Shown here: piece after piece, positions 43,076 to 53,296 of the stretch
How positions within the stretch are numbered: position 1 is the first letter of the stretch
Layout of the letters: each line of letters starts with the position of its first letter
NCBI RefSeq assembly: GCF_040513375.1
Contig: NZ_JBEVTG010000001.1
Location: forward strand, 868,001-932,000
Direction of reading: 5' to 3'
DNA: 64,000 nt
From: Flagellimonas_B algarum
GTDB lineage: Bacteria; Bacteroidota; Bacteroidia; Flavobacteriales; Flavobacteriaceae
The notes under the pieces: generated by a model
The model's database searches: none
What the model saw: the letters and a program-made list of their open reading frames with translations, nothing else
Told to the model about the DNA's origin: nothing
Translations under genes and position numbers: made by a program

Positions 43076-46000
43076 CTTTAAAATAGACCTTAACCTTTTC
43101 TTGGTGTACGCGGCGCAAAGGTAGCGCTTGTCTATTTAATATCTCAATTGTTGGCTTCTTAGCCTTAAAGACCCCAGGCGGGGATGTTATTGGGTTGGAG
43201 TATTGTTTCCAATTGGTTTCGGATTTCCGTTCACTGTTCTTTCCTTGTTCCAACGCAGCATTTTCCAACTTCAGCAACTGATGTTGTATAGTGTTCATCT
43301 TATTCAGTGTCCTTTCCGTTATTCCATTGTCCAATAGATCATTCTCGAAATCTTCCATTTGACGCAATAGCCTCTTGCTCAACTCGCGGTCTTCTTGACG
43401 AATCATATTCGCTAGCTGTTGTTCTAGCGCAGAACGGATTTTCTGTTGCTCCTTATAAATCTCATATACCTCCTCTAAACCCAATTCATTCCCTGAACCG
43501 CTACCGCCATTTACGCTCCCTTCTTCTGCGCCCTTTCCTTGGCCGTTCTGACCCTTACCCTCTTCACCGTTTCCCTGCTTTCCTTGGCTTCCACTTTGAC
43601 CATTACCGCCTTCTTGACCTTGCTTGCCCTCACTTCCTTGCTGCTTACCCTGTTCTGAGTTCCCTTGCTTCCCTTTTCCTGAAGAACCGCCTTGTTGCAT
43701 CCGATCTTGAAGATCGGATTGTCCTTTAATGATATCCGGCAATTGAAAGCCCTCTCCTTGTCCCTTTCCTTGACCTGACATCATGCTTTGTTGCATATTG
43801 TCCAACAAATCCGCCAAGAAATCGGCCAATGTATTTGATGCGGTAAGCACATATTGCTGATAAGAAGACCCTTGGTACAATTGGTTGTTGGCGATGCTCT
43901 CCAAAGACTTATCGATATTGTAATAGACCTCTGTGATCTGGGTATTGACCAATTCAGACAACTCAGCCCTGCGCAACGATAATGCGAAGAGACTATCATC
44001 AACATGTTCGAACAGCCCTCTCAATTGTTTCTGTTTCCGAATGGTTTTAGAAAACTCGCTTATGCCATCATCCGATGCACTCACCCGGTCGAACAACCCC
44101 TCTTGCTGGAAGCTGAAACGAATGAGATTATCCAAAATCTGGCGAAGCATTTCAGCATCTTCTACAATTGATGAGCCTCCCCCTGCTGATGCACTTTGCC
44201 CTAACCGTTGGCTCAACTCTTGCATTTTCTTTGAGGCCGATCGTTGCTTTTGGCCAATCTTATCTTCCGATTGCTGCCGTTCCAATTGACTAGACGATTC
44301 TTCGCTTCCTTGATGCTTATTGATTTCTTCCAAAGCTTCGGACTGATCTTTTTTGATACTTTCTTGAACCCCTTTTTGGAAATCCAAATCAAGCGGCTTT
44401 TTCAATGCGTCATTGTCCTTTTTTAAGTCATCCAATTCTTTGTCGATAGCTTCGAATGACTCGTTCAGTTTCTGCTGCTCTTCATTGCTGAATTCTTCAC
44501 CTAACTTCAGCTTTGAAAGTAACTCTTGACGATCCGCCAACTCTTGAAGCTTTCGCGATAACTGGGCAGCCTTTTCCGTAACGTAATACCTTTTGGTCAA
44601 TTCCAACAACTGCTCTAAATTCCGTTTTGAACTGCTCTGGCTCTTGGCCAAGTCTTCCAATCGTTTTTTAAGGTCTTCCTTTTCTATTTTGTCGGCAACC
44701 TTATCCAATTCCTCCAACAGCTTCTTATTCTTTTCCGCTTCCCGTTCTTGTCTTTCCAGACGTTCCTTGAGCAATTCATTCATCTCTGAAGGTTCCTCCG
44801 ATTTGTCCAAATTCTCTTTGAGCTGTTTGCTGAACTTTTGCATCAAAGCCTCTTGCTGTTCCTGTTTCTTGACGAACTCTTTGATCTGTCCCTTCTGATT
44901 GAAATCCAGACTTTGATATTCCTTTTGCGTATCGTTGATCTCTTTCAACGAACGTTGCTGTTCTTCCATTTGATCTACAGTTCGTTCGAAATTCTTCAAA
45001 ATCGACTTCTGATCCTCTATCACCCTCTCTTCCAGCTGTTTATCATCAAACAATTTTGTTGAAAACTCTTGACTTCGGACTACTTTGCCTCCTCTAAGTC
45101 CATCATTATCAACAACTTCGAAAAACAAGGTGTACCCCAGCCCGGGTTCAAGCTCCAAACCTGAAGGATAGGTATAGTAAAACTGTTCGACATTCGTGCC
45201 AGGGCGCATTAAGGTCGTTCGATAAATCGTTTGGGGGTTGTCTTCCTTGAAGTAACACAACCGAATCTCGCTTACGGCGATATCATCCGATGCCAAGCCT
45301 TCAAAATATCGCAGATTGGGTTGTAAGGAATCCAATTCTTGGGTCACCTTTACACTAGGTGAGGCGTCCTTCACCACTTGAATTTGATATCCCAGACGTT
45401 CATAGTCCTTAACTTCATTATTGGATGTCCGAATCTCATACTCATTCGATTCAAACAAACGGCGTTCTAAGGTAAACTTGGTTCCTTCCATTCTGAAGGA
45501 TTCCTGATCATCCCCGGATACCATCTGAATCTCATCAGCGTTGATCGACTCCAAGTCCCACGTAATTTCCGTTCCCTCAGGGACGACGGCATTGCCGCTT
45601 CCTTTTATGATTTCATTGCCCTTATTCAAATATGCCGGATACGCCAATGCCATTTCAAAGGAATTCAAAGCAGGCACCTTCACCACTTCGACATAGTAGC
45701 TGATCGACCCGAACCCATTGGCAACAAACCGAAATGAACCGCTCTGAAACGGTGGCTCCAACTTATGGGTGAATTGGCCGTTGTCTGACCTCATGACGAT
45801 CTCCTTGCCCCCGTAATCAAGAAGAACCCGCTCAGGTCGTGCCGAGCCTTCCGTGGCTACCGTGATGGTCAATGCTTCGTTTTCCAACACCCTCAAACTA
45901 TCGTTCATCAGCACGAACTGGAAAGGGGCCGGTTTGGCATAGGCCACTTCGTAGTTTAGCAATCGGTTATGCGAACCCAAAAACGAATCCAATTTTCCAC

Positions 46001-46505
46001 TTACCAACAACATCAATACGACGGCTAAAGGCACGACCAACCACCTGGCATTCTTAATACTGTCTTTATAGTTGAGCGCCTTTTGAAAAGGAATGGGCCG
46101 AAGTTTTGTCGAACGCGATTCGATAGCCGCTACCAGCAAGTCCGATTTTCCAGGCTGTGCGACCAAATCCAACAAATTCACTAAACGATCGTCGACCTCC
46201 GAAAAGTGACGTCCAATTAGTTTTGAGGCCTCTTTGTTTCCGATGCCATTCTTAAGTTGAAAAAGATAGAATAGCGGTTCCAAAATATAACGGTATAGTA
46301 GAAAGACCCCCGCCAAAACGAGCACTAGGAGCAATACCAAACGGGCGGTGGTTCCCATCCAAAGCACATATTCCGCTGCCGTAACCGCCAACCAAATCAA
46401 GCTGCCAATGAGCACAAACAGGATCAGGCCGCGAACCAAACGCAGCGTGTAATACTTCTTTATGAAAAGCTTGAGCTTATTTAAGATGTGCTGATAACTC
46501 TCCAA
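43065..46505 (-). CDS. DUF4175 family giant membrane protein
   Basis: A 1,146-residue protein: two N-terminal helices (about 23-45, 52-72), a third at about 150-166, a beta-rich extracytoplasmic part (about 180-500) and a very long Glu/Gln/Lys coiled coil (about 500-900). It ends with a Gly/Gln/Lys/Ser low-complexity tract (about 945-1015) and a short helical end. DUF4175 is widespread in Bacteroidota and has no known function. It is transcribed with ybeY and mnmG (11-base overlap with ybeY). Confidence 0.82.
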   Translation of the reverse strand: MESYQHILNKLKLFIKKYYTLRLVRGLILFVLIGSLIWLAVTAAEYVLWMGTTARLVLLLVLVLAGVFLLYRYILEPLFYLFQLKNGIGNKEASKLIGRHFSEVDDRLVNLLDLVAQPGKSDLLVAAIESRSTKLRPIPFQKALNYKDSIKNARWLVVPLAVVLMLLVSGKLDSFLGSHNRLLNYEVAYAKPAPFQFVLMNDSLRVLENEALTITVATEGSARPERVLLDYGGKEIVMRSDNGQFTHKLEPPFQSGSFRFVANGFGSISYYVEVVKVPALNSFEMALAYPAYLNKGNEIIKGSGNAVVPEGTEITWDLESINADEIQMVSGDDQESFRMEGTKFTLERRLFESNEYEIRTSNNEVKDYERLGYQIQVVKDASPSVKVTQELDSLQPNLRYFEGLASDDIAVSEIRLCYFKEDNPQTIYRTTLMRPGTNVEQFYYTYPSGLELEPGLGYTLFFEVVDNDGLRGGKVVRSQEFSTKLFDDKQLEERVIEDQKSILKNFERTVDQMEEQQRSLKEINDTQKEYQSLDFNQKGQIKEFVKKQEQQEALMQKFSKQLKENLDKSEEPSEMNELLKERLERQEREAEKNKKLLEELDKVADKIEKEDLKKRLEDLAKSQSSSKRNLEQLLELTKRYYVTEKAAQLSRKLQELADRQELLSKLKLGEEFSNEEQQKLNESFEAIDKELDDLKKDNDALKKPLDLDFQKGVQESIKKDQSEALEEINKHQGSEESSSQLERQQSEDKIGQKQRSASKKMQELSQRLGQSASAGGGSSIVEDAEMLRQILDNLIRFSFQQEGLFDRVSASDDGISEFSKTIRKQKQLRGLFEHVDDSLFALSLRRAELSELVNTQITEVYYNIDKSLESIANNQLYQGSSYQQYVLTASNTLADFLADLLDNMQQSMMSGQGKGQGEGFQLPDIIKGQSDLQDRMQQGGSSGKGKQGNSEQGKQQGSEGKQGQEGGNGQSGSQGKQGNGEEGKGQNGQGKGAEEGSVNGGSGSGNELGLEEVYEIYKEQQKIRSALEQQLANMIRQEDRELSKRLLRQMEDFENDLLDNGITERTLNKMNTIQHQLLKLENAALEQGKNSERKSETNWKQYSNPITSPPGVFKAKKPTIEILNRQALPLRRVHQEKVKVYFKDGN

Positions 46506-46640
46506 ATTCCGTTATATTTATTACCAAGATACCTGTAAGTTCAACGCATTGTTTAAAATTTTATGTTAAATCACACCTGGCAAAAAGCGGGATGGTGATG
46601 GAACGGAAAAACCTGCGTTGCACCGCTACCTAAAAAACGT

Positions 46641-47684
46641 ATGATGCTCAAAGACCTTAAATACCTCGCTGCGATGACCATACCGATTTCAGCGATCATC
46701 AGTCTATACTTCAAAGGGTATGTCAGTTATTTTACCCCTTTCTATGCTTTCGTCATTATCCCGATACTGGAAATGCTGTTGCCTCAAGACAGTTCAAACT
46801 TAGAAGGCGAAGTTCTTGAGCAAAAGATCAAAAGCAAAATATTCGATTGGATGCTCTACCTCAACGTGCCGGTCGTGTTCGGATTCCTATGGTATGGCCT
46901 TTGGGATGTAACCCAAAACACCTACGCCCTTTACGAGCTCATCGGGCTTGTCTTGACCATTGGTATCGTATTGGGCGTGAATGGTATCAATGTAGCCCAT
47001 GAACTGGGACATCGCCAACACACCGTTGAACGGTATTTGGGTAAGTTGCTGTTACTCCCTTCCTTTTACATGCACTTTTATATCGAACACAATTTTGGGC
47101 ATCATGCACACGCCGCGACAGAAGAAGATCCGGCTACGGCACGGTACAACCAGTCGGTTTATTCATTTTGGTTTACCTCAACCATCAGACAATATGGCAA
47201 TGCGTGGGCGATTCAAAAAAACCTATTGAAAGGTGGTTCTTTTTTCTCCCTTAAGAACGACATGTTGTTCTATCTCTTTTTCCAGGCGCTCTATTTGGTC
47301 GTCGTCTACGCCCTCTTTGGTCTTCAGGCCGTTGCATTCGCTTTGGCCGCCGGAGTCGTTGGCTTCTTACTTTTGGAAACCGTGAACTATATCGAACACT
47401 ACGGGTTGATGCGATTCAGACTGCCCTCAGGACGCTACGAACGGGTTCGCGAATGCCACTCGTGGAACAGTAACCACGTCATCGGAAGGATCGTTTTGTA
47501 CGAATTGACCCGGCACAGCGATCACCATTATAAGTCTTCCAAGAAATACCAGACCCTCGATTATCACGATATTTCACCCCAAATGCCTTATGGGTATCCG
47601 ACCTCTATGGTGCTTTCTTTTCTACCTCCGCTCTGGTTTGCTATCATGAACAAAAGGATCCCAAAAGAAATGCGCCAAGCCTAA
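46641..47684 (+). CDS. AlkB-like alkane 1-monooxygenase (membrane di-iron)
   Basis: A 347-residue integral membrane hydroxylase with about six helices and the histidine motifs of the alkane monooxygenase/desaturase superfamily: H120-ELGH124, H150-NFG-HH155, NYIEH253YG (the HYG box that separates AlkB from desaturases) and H292-SDHH296. It would insert oxygen at the terminal carbon of n-alkanes or related chains. No rubredoxin or rubredoxin reductase is adjacent; the PaaE-like reductase at 790 is 46 kb away. The frame starts MMLKDLKYLA, with two possible ATGs (46641, 46644). Confidence 0.85.
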   Translation: MMLKDLKYLAAMTIPISAIISLYFKGYVSYFTPFYAFVIIPILEMLLPQDSSNLEGEVLEQKIKSKIFDWMLYLNVPVVFGFLWYGLWDVTQNTYALYELIGLVLTIGIVLGVNGINVAHELGHRQHTVERYLGKLLLLPSFYMHFYIEHNFGHHAHAATEEDPATARYNQSVYSFWFTSTIRQYGNAWAIQKNLLKGGSFFSLKNDMLFYLFFQALYLVVVYALFGLQAVAFALAAGVVGFLLLETVNYIEHYGLMRFRLPSGRYERVRECHSWNSNHVIGRIVLYELTRHSDHHYKSSKKYQTLDYHDISPQMPYGYPTSMVLSFLPPLWFAIMNKRIPKEMRQA

Positions 47685-47692
47685 GCTTAAAC

Positions 47693-47723
47693 TTTAGTAC
47701 CGTTACTGCAAACCGTATCTTTG
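47693..47723 (+). promoter_or_regulatory. candidate promoter for gltX
   Basis: TTTA at 47693-47696, a 19-base spacer and a perfect -7 box TATCTTTG at 47716-47723. The gltX ATG at 47741 follows after 17 bases. Best-matching Bacteroidota-type promoter that I found in the window. Confidence 0.6.
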
Positions 47724-47740
47724 TGGCTTAACGTGAAATC

Positions 47741-49252
47741 ATGGGCCAAAAAGTAAGGGTGCGCTTTGCTCCCAGTCCTACCGGACCGCTACATATCGGC
47801 GGTGTTCGCACCGCTTTATTCAACTATCTCTTCGCCAAAAAACACCAAGGGGTTTTTGTTTTGCGTATCGAAGATACTGATCAAAACCGCTATGTCGAAG
47901 GGGCTGAGGAGTACATCAAAAATTCGTTGGAATGGACAGGCATTCCCTATGACGAAGGTCCTGGTAAAGATGCAGGATTCGGGCCCTACCGCCAGAGCGA
48001 ACGAAAACACCTCTACCAGGCCTATGCCGAACAACTTATCGCACAAGGTCATGCCTACTATGCCTTTGATACTCCTGAACGTCTTGATTTTCATCGTGCA
48101 GATCACGAAGCCAAAGGCAAGACCTTCATTTACAACTGGCACAACCGCATGAAACTGGACAACTCCTTGACCATGGATGATGCGCAACTGTCTGAAAGAC
48201 TACAAGACAACACCCCTTATGTCATCCGATTCAAAAGTCCCCAAGATCGGATTTTGATCTTGAACGACCGTGTCAGGGGCAGCATTGAAATCGATACCAA
48301 CTTACTCGATGACAAGATCCTATTCAAGAGTGACGGAATGCCCACCTACCACCTGGCCAACATCGTTGACGACCATTTGATGGAAATCAGCCATGTCATA
48401 CGCGGGGAAGAATGGCTGCCTTCATTGGCGCTTCACCAGTTGTTGTATGAGGCCTTCGGTTGGGATGCACCTGAATTTGCCCATTTACCGCTCATCATGA
48501 AACCGACCGGAAAGGGAAAATTAAGCAAAAGGGATGGCGAAAAAGGTGGTTTTCCGGTATTTCCATTGCGTTGGAACGAATCGGAGGGCTACAGGGAGGC
48601 GGGTTACCTCCCTGAGGCCGTCATCAACTTTCTCGCCTTTCTAGGTTGGAACCCCGGAACCGAGGAAGAGCTATTCGGTCTTGAAGAACTGATCGAGGCG
48701 TTTGAATTGGACCGCGTTAACAAATCGGGCGCCCGTTTCGATCCCGAAAAAACAAAATGGTTCAACCACCAATGGCTGCAGCGCATGCCGAACGCCACGC
48801 TGGCCTCAGCCTTTGAGCAAGTATTGCAAGGCCATGGTATCGACACTACGGCTTATGACAGCGAGTACATCCACAAGGTCGTTGAAGCTGTCAAAGAGCG
48901 GGCCGACTTCACAGCTGATCTATGGGAATTGGGGAGTTATTTCTTCATCGCCCCCGATTCGTACAACGAAAAAGCGGCCAAGAAACAGTTCAAAGAAGGA
49001 ACGGCAGCCATCTTGGGCGAAGTCGCGACCCTTCTAAAACCCATCGAAGCGTTTGAGTCGGAAGCGATCGAATCACGGATCAAAGCATGGATCACCGCCC
49101 AAGAACTTTCGTTCGGAAAGGTCATGGGTCCATTACGCTTGAGCGTAGTCGGCGATTTAAAGGGGCCCCACCTCTTCGATATCATCGCCATGATCGGCAA
49201 GGAAGAAGCGCTGGATAGGATTCAGCATGCCATTGGTTACATCGAAGCCTAA
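47741..49252 (+). CDS. gltX: glutamate--tRNA ligase
   Basis: A 503-residue class I aminoacyl-tRNA synthetase charging tRNA-Glu. The HIGH motif is H18-I-G-G21 in APSPTGPLHIGG, and the KMSKS equivalent is KLSKRDG (about 260-266). The anticodon-binding C-terminal domain is complete. It is probably discriminating, since a separate GlnRS is present at 51434-53119. Convergent with the next gene, with 9 bases between stops and no terminator hairpin. Confidence 0.96.
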   Translation: MGQKVRVRFAPSPTGPLHIGGVRTALFNYLFAKKHQGVFVLRIEDTDQNRYVEGAEEYIKNSLEWTGIPYDEGPGKDAGFGPYRQSERKHLYQAYAEQLIAQGHAYYAFDTPERLDFHRADHEAKGKTFIYNWHNRMKLDNSLTMDDAQLSERLQDNTPYVIRFKSPQDRILILNDRVRGSIEIDTNLLDDKILFKSDGMPTYHLANIVDDHLMEISHVIRGEEWLPSLALHQLLYEAFGWDAPEFAHLPLIMKPTGKGKLSKRDGEKGGFPVFPLRWNESEGYREAGYLPEAVINFLAFLGWNPGTEEELFGLEELIEAFELDRVNKSGARFDPEKTKWFNHQWLQRMPNATLASAFEQVLQGHGIDTTAYDSEYIHKVVEAVKERADFTADLWELGSYFFIAPDSYNEKAAKKQFKEGTAAILGEVATLLKPIEAFESEAIESRIKAWITAQELSFGKVMGPLRLSVVGDLKGPHLFDIIAMIGKEEALDRIQHAIGYIEA

Positions 49253-49261
49253 AGGCCCTGC

Positions 49262-49978
49262 CTAAAATCGAATGAGCACCTTTAGGAATTCCTGTACCGT
49301 TTCCGATGAACCGATGGGCAATCTCAGCAAACGCACCAACACCAAGGACAGGCCAATGTAAGTCGCTTGGTGTTTTAGTTTGCCGAATTTGTTCGCGAAC
49401 AACAGCAACAAGGGAATGTAAATAAACTCCGCTGAAATCACGACGAACATCGGATTCAGCTTTTCGGGGGGCAACACGGCGCGCCAGAAAACAATCATTC
49501 CCCGCCCTACCGCCGGCATCATCATATAAAATGCGCTAGCGATCAACCACCAGGCATGCTCATGAAGTTGTTTTCGTTTGGTGATCCCCTTGATGATCGC
49601 ATAGCTAAATGCCAACATGAGCAGAAACTCGACCACCAAAGTACCATAGTAAAACCCCACTGGGGGTCCTGGCCTATCCGGGGTCCAATCCGCGACCAAC
49701 TTCAGGGGAAAATCAAGCAGGCTGAAGCCGGTGAAAATAGCCCCACCCGCGATTAAAAACCCAATGATGCCCCAGGTTCGATGTGTTTCTATCCGACCTT
49801 TCACGGCTAAATAGGGTTGTGCTACCAGAAAAAGATACCAGCCCGTTACCAACCAAAAGTGGATGTGGAACTCCCAGCCTTCCGAACTGAAGGTTGGATA
49901 GTAATATGGAAATATGCTGACTTGGATCAATAGTAGGATGCCTATCATCCATTGGTAAAGGTGGGTATAACGTTTCAT
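49262..49978 (-). CDS. seven-helix membrane protein, unknown function
   Basis: A 238-residue protein with seven hydrophobic helices. The segment HIHFWLVTGWYLFLVAQPYLAVKGRIETHRTWGIIG has conserved-looking His and Arg residues, resembling small cytochrome-b561-like or DUF2306-type proteins, but I cannot place it firmly. It is divergent from the SPFH gene (238-base gap) and convergent with gltX. Confidence 0.65.
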   Translation of the reverse strand: MKRYTHLYQWMIGILLLIQVSIFPYYYPTFSSEGWEFHIHFWLVTGWYLFLVAQPYLAVKGRIETHRTWGIIGFLIAGGAIFTGFSLLDFPLKLVADWTPDRPGPPVGFYYGTLVVEFLLMLAFSYAIIKGITKRKQLHEHAWWLIASAFYMMMPAVGRGMIVFWRAVLPPEKLNPMFVVISAEFIYIPLLLLFANKFGKLKHQATYIGLSLVLVRLLRLPIGSSETVQEFLKVLIRF

Positions 49979-50216
49979 TTCAAAACAAAAGTTGGTTTAT
50001 GATCTTAAGATACACTTCCAAATCGATTCCAGCCCCATCGATCGTTTCGCTGGTCCCTTTATCTGTGTGGCCGACCCCTCCTTCGATGTTTCCGGCAATC
50101 GGTCAAGCTGTTGCTAGATCCACTTCTTGGGCGTTTTGTAACATTTTGATGGAAATCGACACCAATGAAGTGCCGAGTTTCGTAACTTCCTTTTATCAAC
50201 TATAAATTTTAGCACC

Positions 50217-51143
50217 ATGGGTACTCTCTATTTAATACCATTGACCTTTTTCGGGCTGATCATTCTTTTCGCCTCCTTTTTCATCGTCAAGCAACAGACC
50301 GCCGTTGTGGTCGAACGCTTTGGACGTTTTCAAAGCATTCGAAACTCAGGGCTCCAAATGAAGATCCCATTAGTGGATCGTATTTCGGGCCGCCTAAGTT
50401 TGAAGATCCAACAACTCGATGTCATCGTCGAAACCAAGACTTTGGACGACGTGTTCGTCAAATTAAAAGTATCGGTGCAATACTTGGTCATTAAAGAAAA
50501 AGTATATGACGCTTTTTATAAACTGGAATATCCACACGATCAAATCACCTCTTTCGTTTTCGATGTGGTTCGTGCCGAAGTACCGAAAATGAAACTCGAT
50601 GACGTGTTCGTAAAAAAAGACGACATCGCCATTGCCGTAAAGCGGGAGTTACAGGAGTATATGTCGGAATACGGATATGACATTATCAAGACCCTCGTCA
50701 CCGATATCGACCCCGATGCGCAGGTCAAGTCGGCCATGAACCGGATCAATGCCTCGGAACGTGAAAAAATCGCGGCCCAGTTCGAAGGGGATGCCGCACG
50801 GATCCTCATCGTCGAAAAAGCAAAGGCCGAAGCTGAGAGCAAGCGTCTTCAAGGTCAAGGTATCGCCGACCAGCGTCGTGAAATCGCACGAGGGCTCGAA
50901 GAGTCTGTCGAGGTGTTGAACAAGGTGGGCATCAATTCCCAAGAAGCATCCGCTTTGATCGTGGTCACCCAACATTACGATACCCTTCAGGCCATTGGTG
51001 AAGAAACCAATACCAACCTCATCTTGCTTCCGAATTCACCCCAGGCCGGTAGTGATATGCTCAACAATATGGTTGCCTCGTTCACGGCAAGTAACCAAAT
51101 CGGTGAAGCGATGAAAAACCAAAACAAGAAAAAAAGCGAATAG
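50217..51143 (+). CDS. SPFH/Band 7 family protein (stomatin/QmcA-like)
   Basis: A 308-residue protein with one N-terminal membrane helix (about 5-24), an SPFH domain (about 25-190, QQTAVVVERFGRFQSIRNSGLQMKIP) and a coiled-coil flotillin-like tail rich in Ala/Glu/Lys. These proteins form large membrane-attached rings that organise microdomains and bind membrane proteases. There is no NfeD partner next to it. A possible terminator follows the stop at 51163. Confidence 0.88.
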   Translation: MGTLYLIPLTFFGLIILFASFFIVKQQTAVVVERFGRFQSIRNSGLQMKIPLVDRISGRLSLKIQQLDVIVETKTLDDVFVKLKVSVQYLVIKEKVYDAFYKLEYPHDQITSFVFDVVRAEVPKMKLDDVFVKKDDIAIAVKRELQEYMSEYGYDIIKTLVTDIDPDAQVKSAMNRINASEREKIAAQFEGDAARILIVEKAKAEAESKRLQGQGIADQRREIARGLEESVEVLNKVGINSQEASALIVVTQHYDTLQAIGEETNTNLILLPNSPQAGSDMLNNMVASFTASNQIGEAMKNQNKKKSE

Positions 51144-51162
51144 ATCCGCCTTAGCGATTTAA

Positions 51163-51213
51163 AAACCCTTGTCTCGATTTGCATGTGTCGATCGGAGCAA
51201 GGGTTTGCTTTTT
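51163..51213 (+). terminator. candidate terminator after the SPFH gene
   Basis: AAACCCTTG (51163-51171) pairs with CAAGGGTTT (51198-51206) across a 26-base loop, followed by GC and five T (51209-51213). The remainder of the 290-base gap to GlnRS (51144-51433) shows no ORF or RNA gene. Confidence 0.5.
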
Positions 51214-51433
51214 ACAAAAGCAGCATGCCCCTAAATCGGCAACAGCGTCATATTTGGATCATCAAGACGGCACTTCATCCAAATAACACGAATAAGGCCC
51301 GTTAACGAACGATCGAAGACTTAAATATACCAATGGGTCTCTTGTTTTGGATCGGCCTTTAGAAGCGCCCAAAACAAGCTGGAAAAATCAATCTTATCAA
51401 TGGAATCCCAAAGTGACATAGAAAACTTCTATG

Positions 51434-53119
51434 TTACTTGTTTTGTTGGATTTTGGCCCAGGTATCGCGCAAAGTGACCGTCCTGTTAAATACCAATCCA
51501 TCAGCGTTCGAATCGGGATCTACATTGAAATACCCCAACCGTTGAAACTGGAATCGGTCGCCGATTTTCGCTTCTTGTAAACTTGGTTCCAAAAAGCCCG
51601 TCAACTTTCGGAGCGAGTCGCGATTGACGAACTCCATAAAATCCTTGTCTTTATGCCCATCCGGGTTTTCATCGGTGAACAATCGATCATACAAGCGCAC
51701 TTCGGCCGTGACCGCATGGGGGATCGAAACCCAATGCAAGGTGCCTTTTACCTTTCGCAAACTTTCCTCGGTACCGCTGCCACTCTTGCTCTTGGGGTCA
51801 TACGTGCACTGCACTTCAATAATATTCCCATCGGTATCTTTGGTGCAACTTTCGGCCTTGATGATGTAACCGTTCTTTAAACGTACTTCGCCACCTAGCT
51901 TTAATCGAAAGAACTTGCGATTTGCCTCTTCACGAAAATCCTCTTGTTCGATGTACAGTTCCCTTGAAAAAGGAACCTTTCTGCTTCCAGCAGTAGTATC
52001 TTCCGGATTGTTCTCGGCATCCAACCATTCCTCCTTACCCTCTTCGTAATTGGTAATCACCAATTTGAGGGGGTTCAACACCGCCATCACTCTGGGTGAT
52101 ATCTTGTTCAAATGCTCCCGAACGTGGAATTCAAGCAATGAAACATCAACCAGGTTTTCCCTTTTGGCGATACCAACGGTCTCCGCGAAGTTGCGGATCG
52201 AATCCGGCGTATATCCCCTTCTACGTAGTCCGGATATGGTAGGCATGCGTGGATCGTCCCAACCCGATACGACCCCTTCCTCCACCAATTGGAGCAATTT
52301 TCTTTTACTTACTACGGTATGACTGAGGTTCCTTCTTGCGAATTCACGCTGTTTGGGTCGCAATTTTTCAGAAGATACCAATTGGTCTAAACACCAGTCG
52401 TAGAGCTCTCTATGAGGTAAGAACTCGAGCGTACACAGCGAATGCGAAACTTGCTCGATATAATCACCTTGTCCATGGGCCCAATCGTACATGGGGTAAA
52501 TACACCAATCGGTTTTTGTGCGGTGATGCGCTTGGTGCAGTACCCGATACAGAATGGGGTCGCGCATGAGCATATTCGGAGAGGCCATATCGATCTTGGC
52601 CCGCAACACATGGACCCCCTCTTCGAAATCGCCGTTTTTCATGCCCGCGAACAAGCTCAGATTATCGGCTATGGAACGGTCTCTAAAAGGGCTGTTGATC
52701 CCAGGTTCCGTAGGGGTTCCCTTTTGTTCGGCCATCGCTTCTGATGACTGACTGTCAACATAGGCCTTACCATCTTTGATGAGTTGAACCGCCCATTGGT
52801 ACAGCTGCTCGAAATAATCAGAGGCATAGCACTCTTGGGCCCAACGATAACCTAGCCATTCGACATCACGTTTGATGGCGTCCACAAAGGCCTTTTCCTC
52901 TTTGGCTGGATTGGTGTCGTCGAACCGCAGGTTGACCGGTGCGTTATAGCGCTCCCCAAGTCCGAAATTCAAGCAGATCGAACTGGCATGACCAAGGTGC
53001 AGGTAACCGTTTGGTTCCGGTGGAAAACGAAAGCGGAGCGAGTCGTCCGAATAGCCCGATCCTAGGTCTTCCTCAATGATATGTTCAATAAAATTCAAGG
53101 ATTTTTTATCCTCTTCCAT
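51434..53119 (-). CDS. glnS: glutamine--tRNA ligase
   Basis: A 561-residue class I synthetase charging tRNA-Gln. HIGH motif H41-L-G-H44 in PPEPNGYLHLGH, and KMSKS equivalent VVSKRKL near residue 265; the C-terminal beta-barrel anticodon domains are complete. The start is ATG 53119 (MEEDKKSLNF). A TTG 10 codons earlier keeps the frame open, but a perfect -7 box TACATTTG lies across that region, so transcription probably begins after it. Confidence 0.95.
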   Translation of the reverse strand: MEEDKKSLNFIEHIIEEDLGSGYSDDSLRFRFPPEPNGYLHLGHASSICLNFGLGERYNAPVNLRFDDTNPAKEEKAFVDAIKRDVEWLGYRWAQECYASDYFEQLYQWAVQLIKDGKAYVDSQSSEAMAEQKGTPTEPGINSPFRDRSIADNLSLFAGMKNGDFEEGVHVLRAKIDMASPNMLMRDPILYRVLHQAHHRTKTDWCIYPMYDWAHGQGDYIEQVSHSLCTLEFLPHRELYDWCLDQLVSSEKLRPKQREFARRNLSHTVVSKRKLLQLVEEGVVSGWDDPRMPTISGLRRRGYTPDSIRNFAETVGIAKRENLVDVSLLEFHVREHLNKISPRVMAVLNPLKLVITNYEEGKEEWLDAENNPEDTTAGSRKVPFSRELYIEQEDFREEANRKFFRLKLGGEVRLKNGYIIKAESCTKDTDGNIIEVQCTYDPKSKSGSGTEESLRKVKGTLHWVSIPHAVTAEVRLYDRLFTDENPDGHKDKDFMEFVNRDSLRKLTGFLEPSLQEAKIGDRFQFQRLGYFNVDPDSNADGLVFNRTVTLRDTWAKIQQNK

Positions 53120-53137
53120 CGCCTCAGAATTAAGTGG

Positions 53138-53145
53138 CAAATGTA
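53138..53145 (-). promoter_or_regulatory. candidate -7 box (TACATTTG) for glnS
   Basis: TACATTTG on the minus strand matches TAnnTTTG and ends 18 bases before ATG 53119. It decides the start codon, because the alternative TTG (53149) would lie upstream of the transcription start. Confidence 0.45.
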
Positions 53146-53296
53146 GCAAAAATGCGGTGTTTTACAGGTTTTTAGCAGAGGCTCCATACAAATAGTGCCA
53201 TTTCACAACAAGAATCCATCCCCCCACAACATTAAGTTTCTGTGCCACAGTGAAATGTTAATATTTGTTATTGTTAGAACCTACTTGAAAAACCCA

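Noticed and set aside
49999..50205. 68-codon plus-strand ORF in the gap before the SPFH gene
   Set aside because: Low-complexity Ser/Pro composition and no family resemblance; the region is better explained as promoter and leader.
53120..53149. upstream TTG start for glnS
   Set aside because: It overlaps a -7 promoter box and adds residues not typical of GlnRS.
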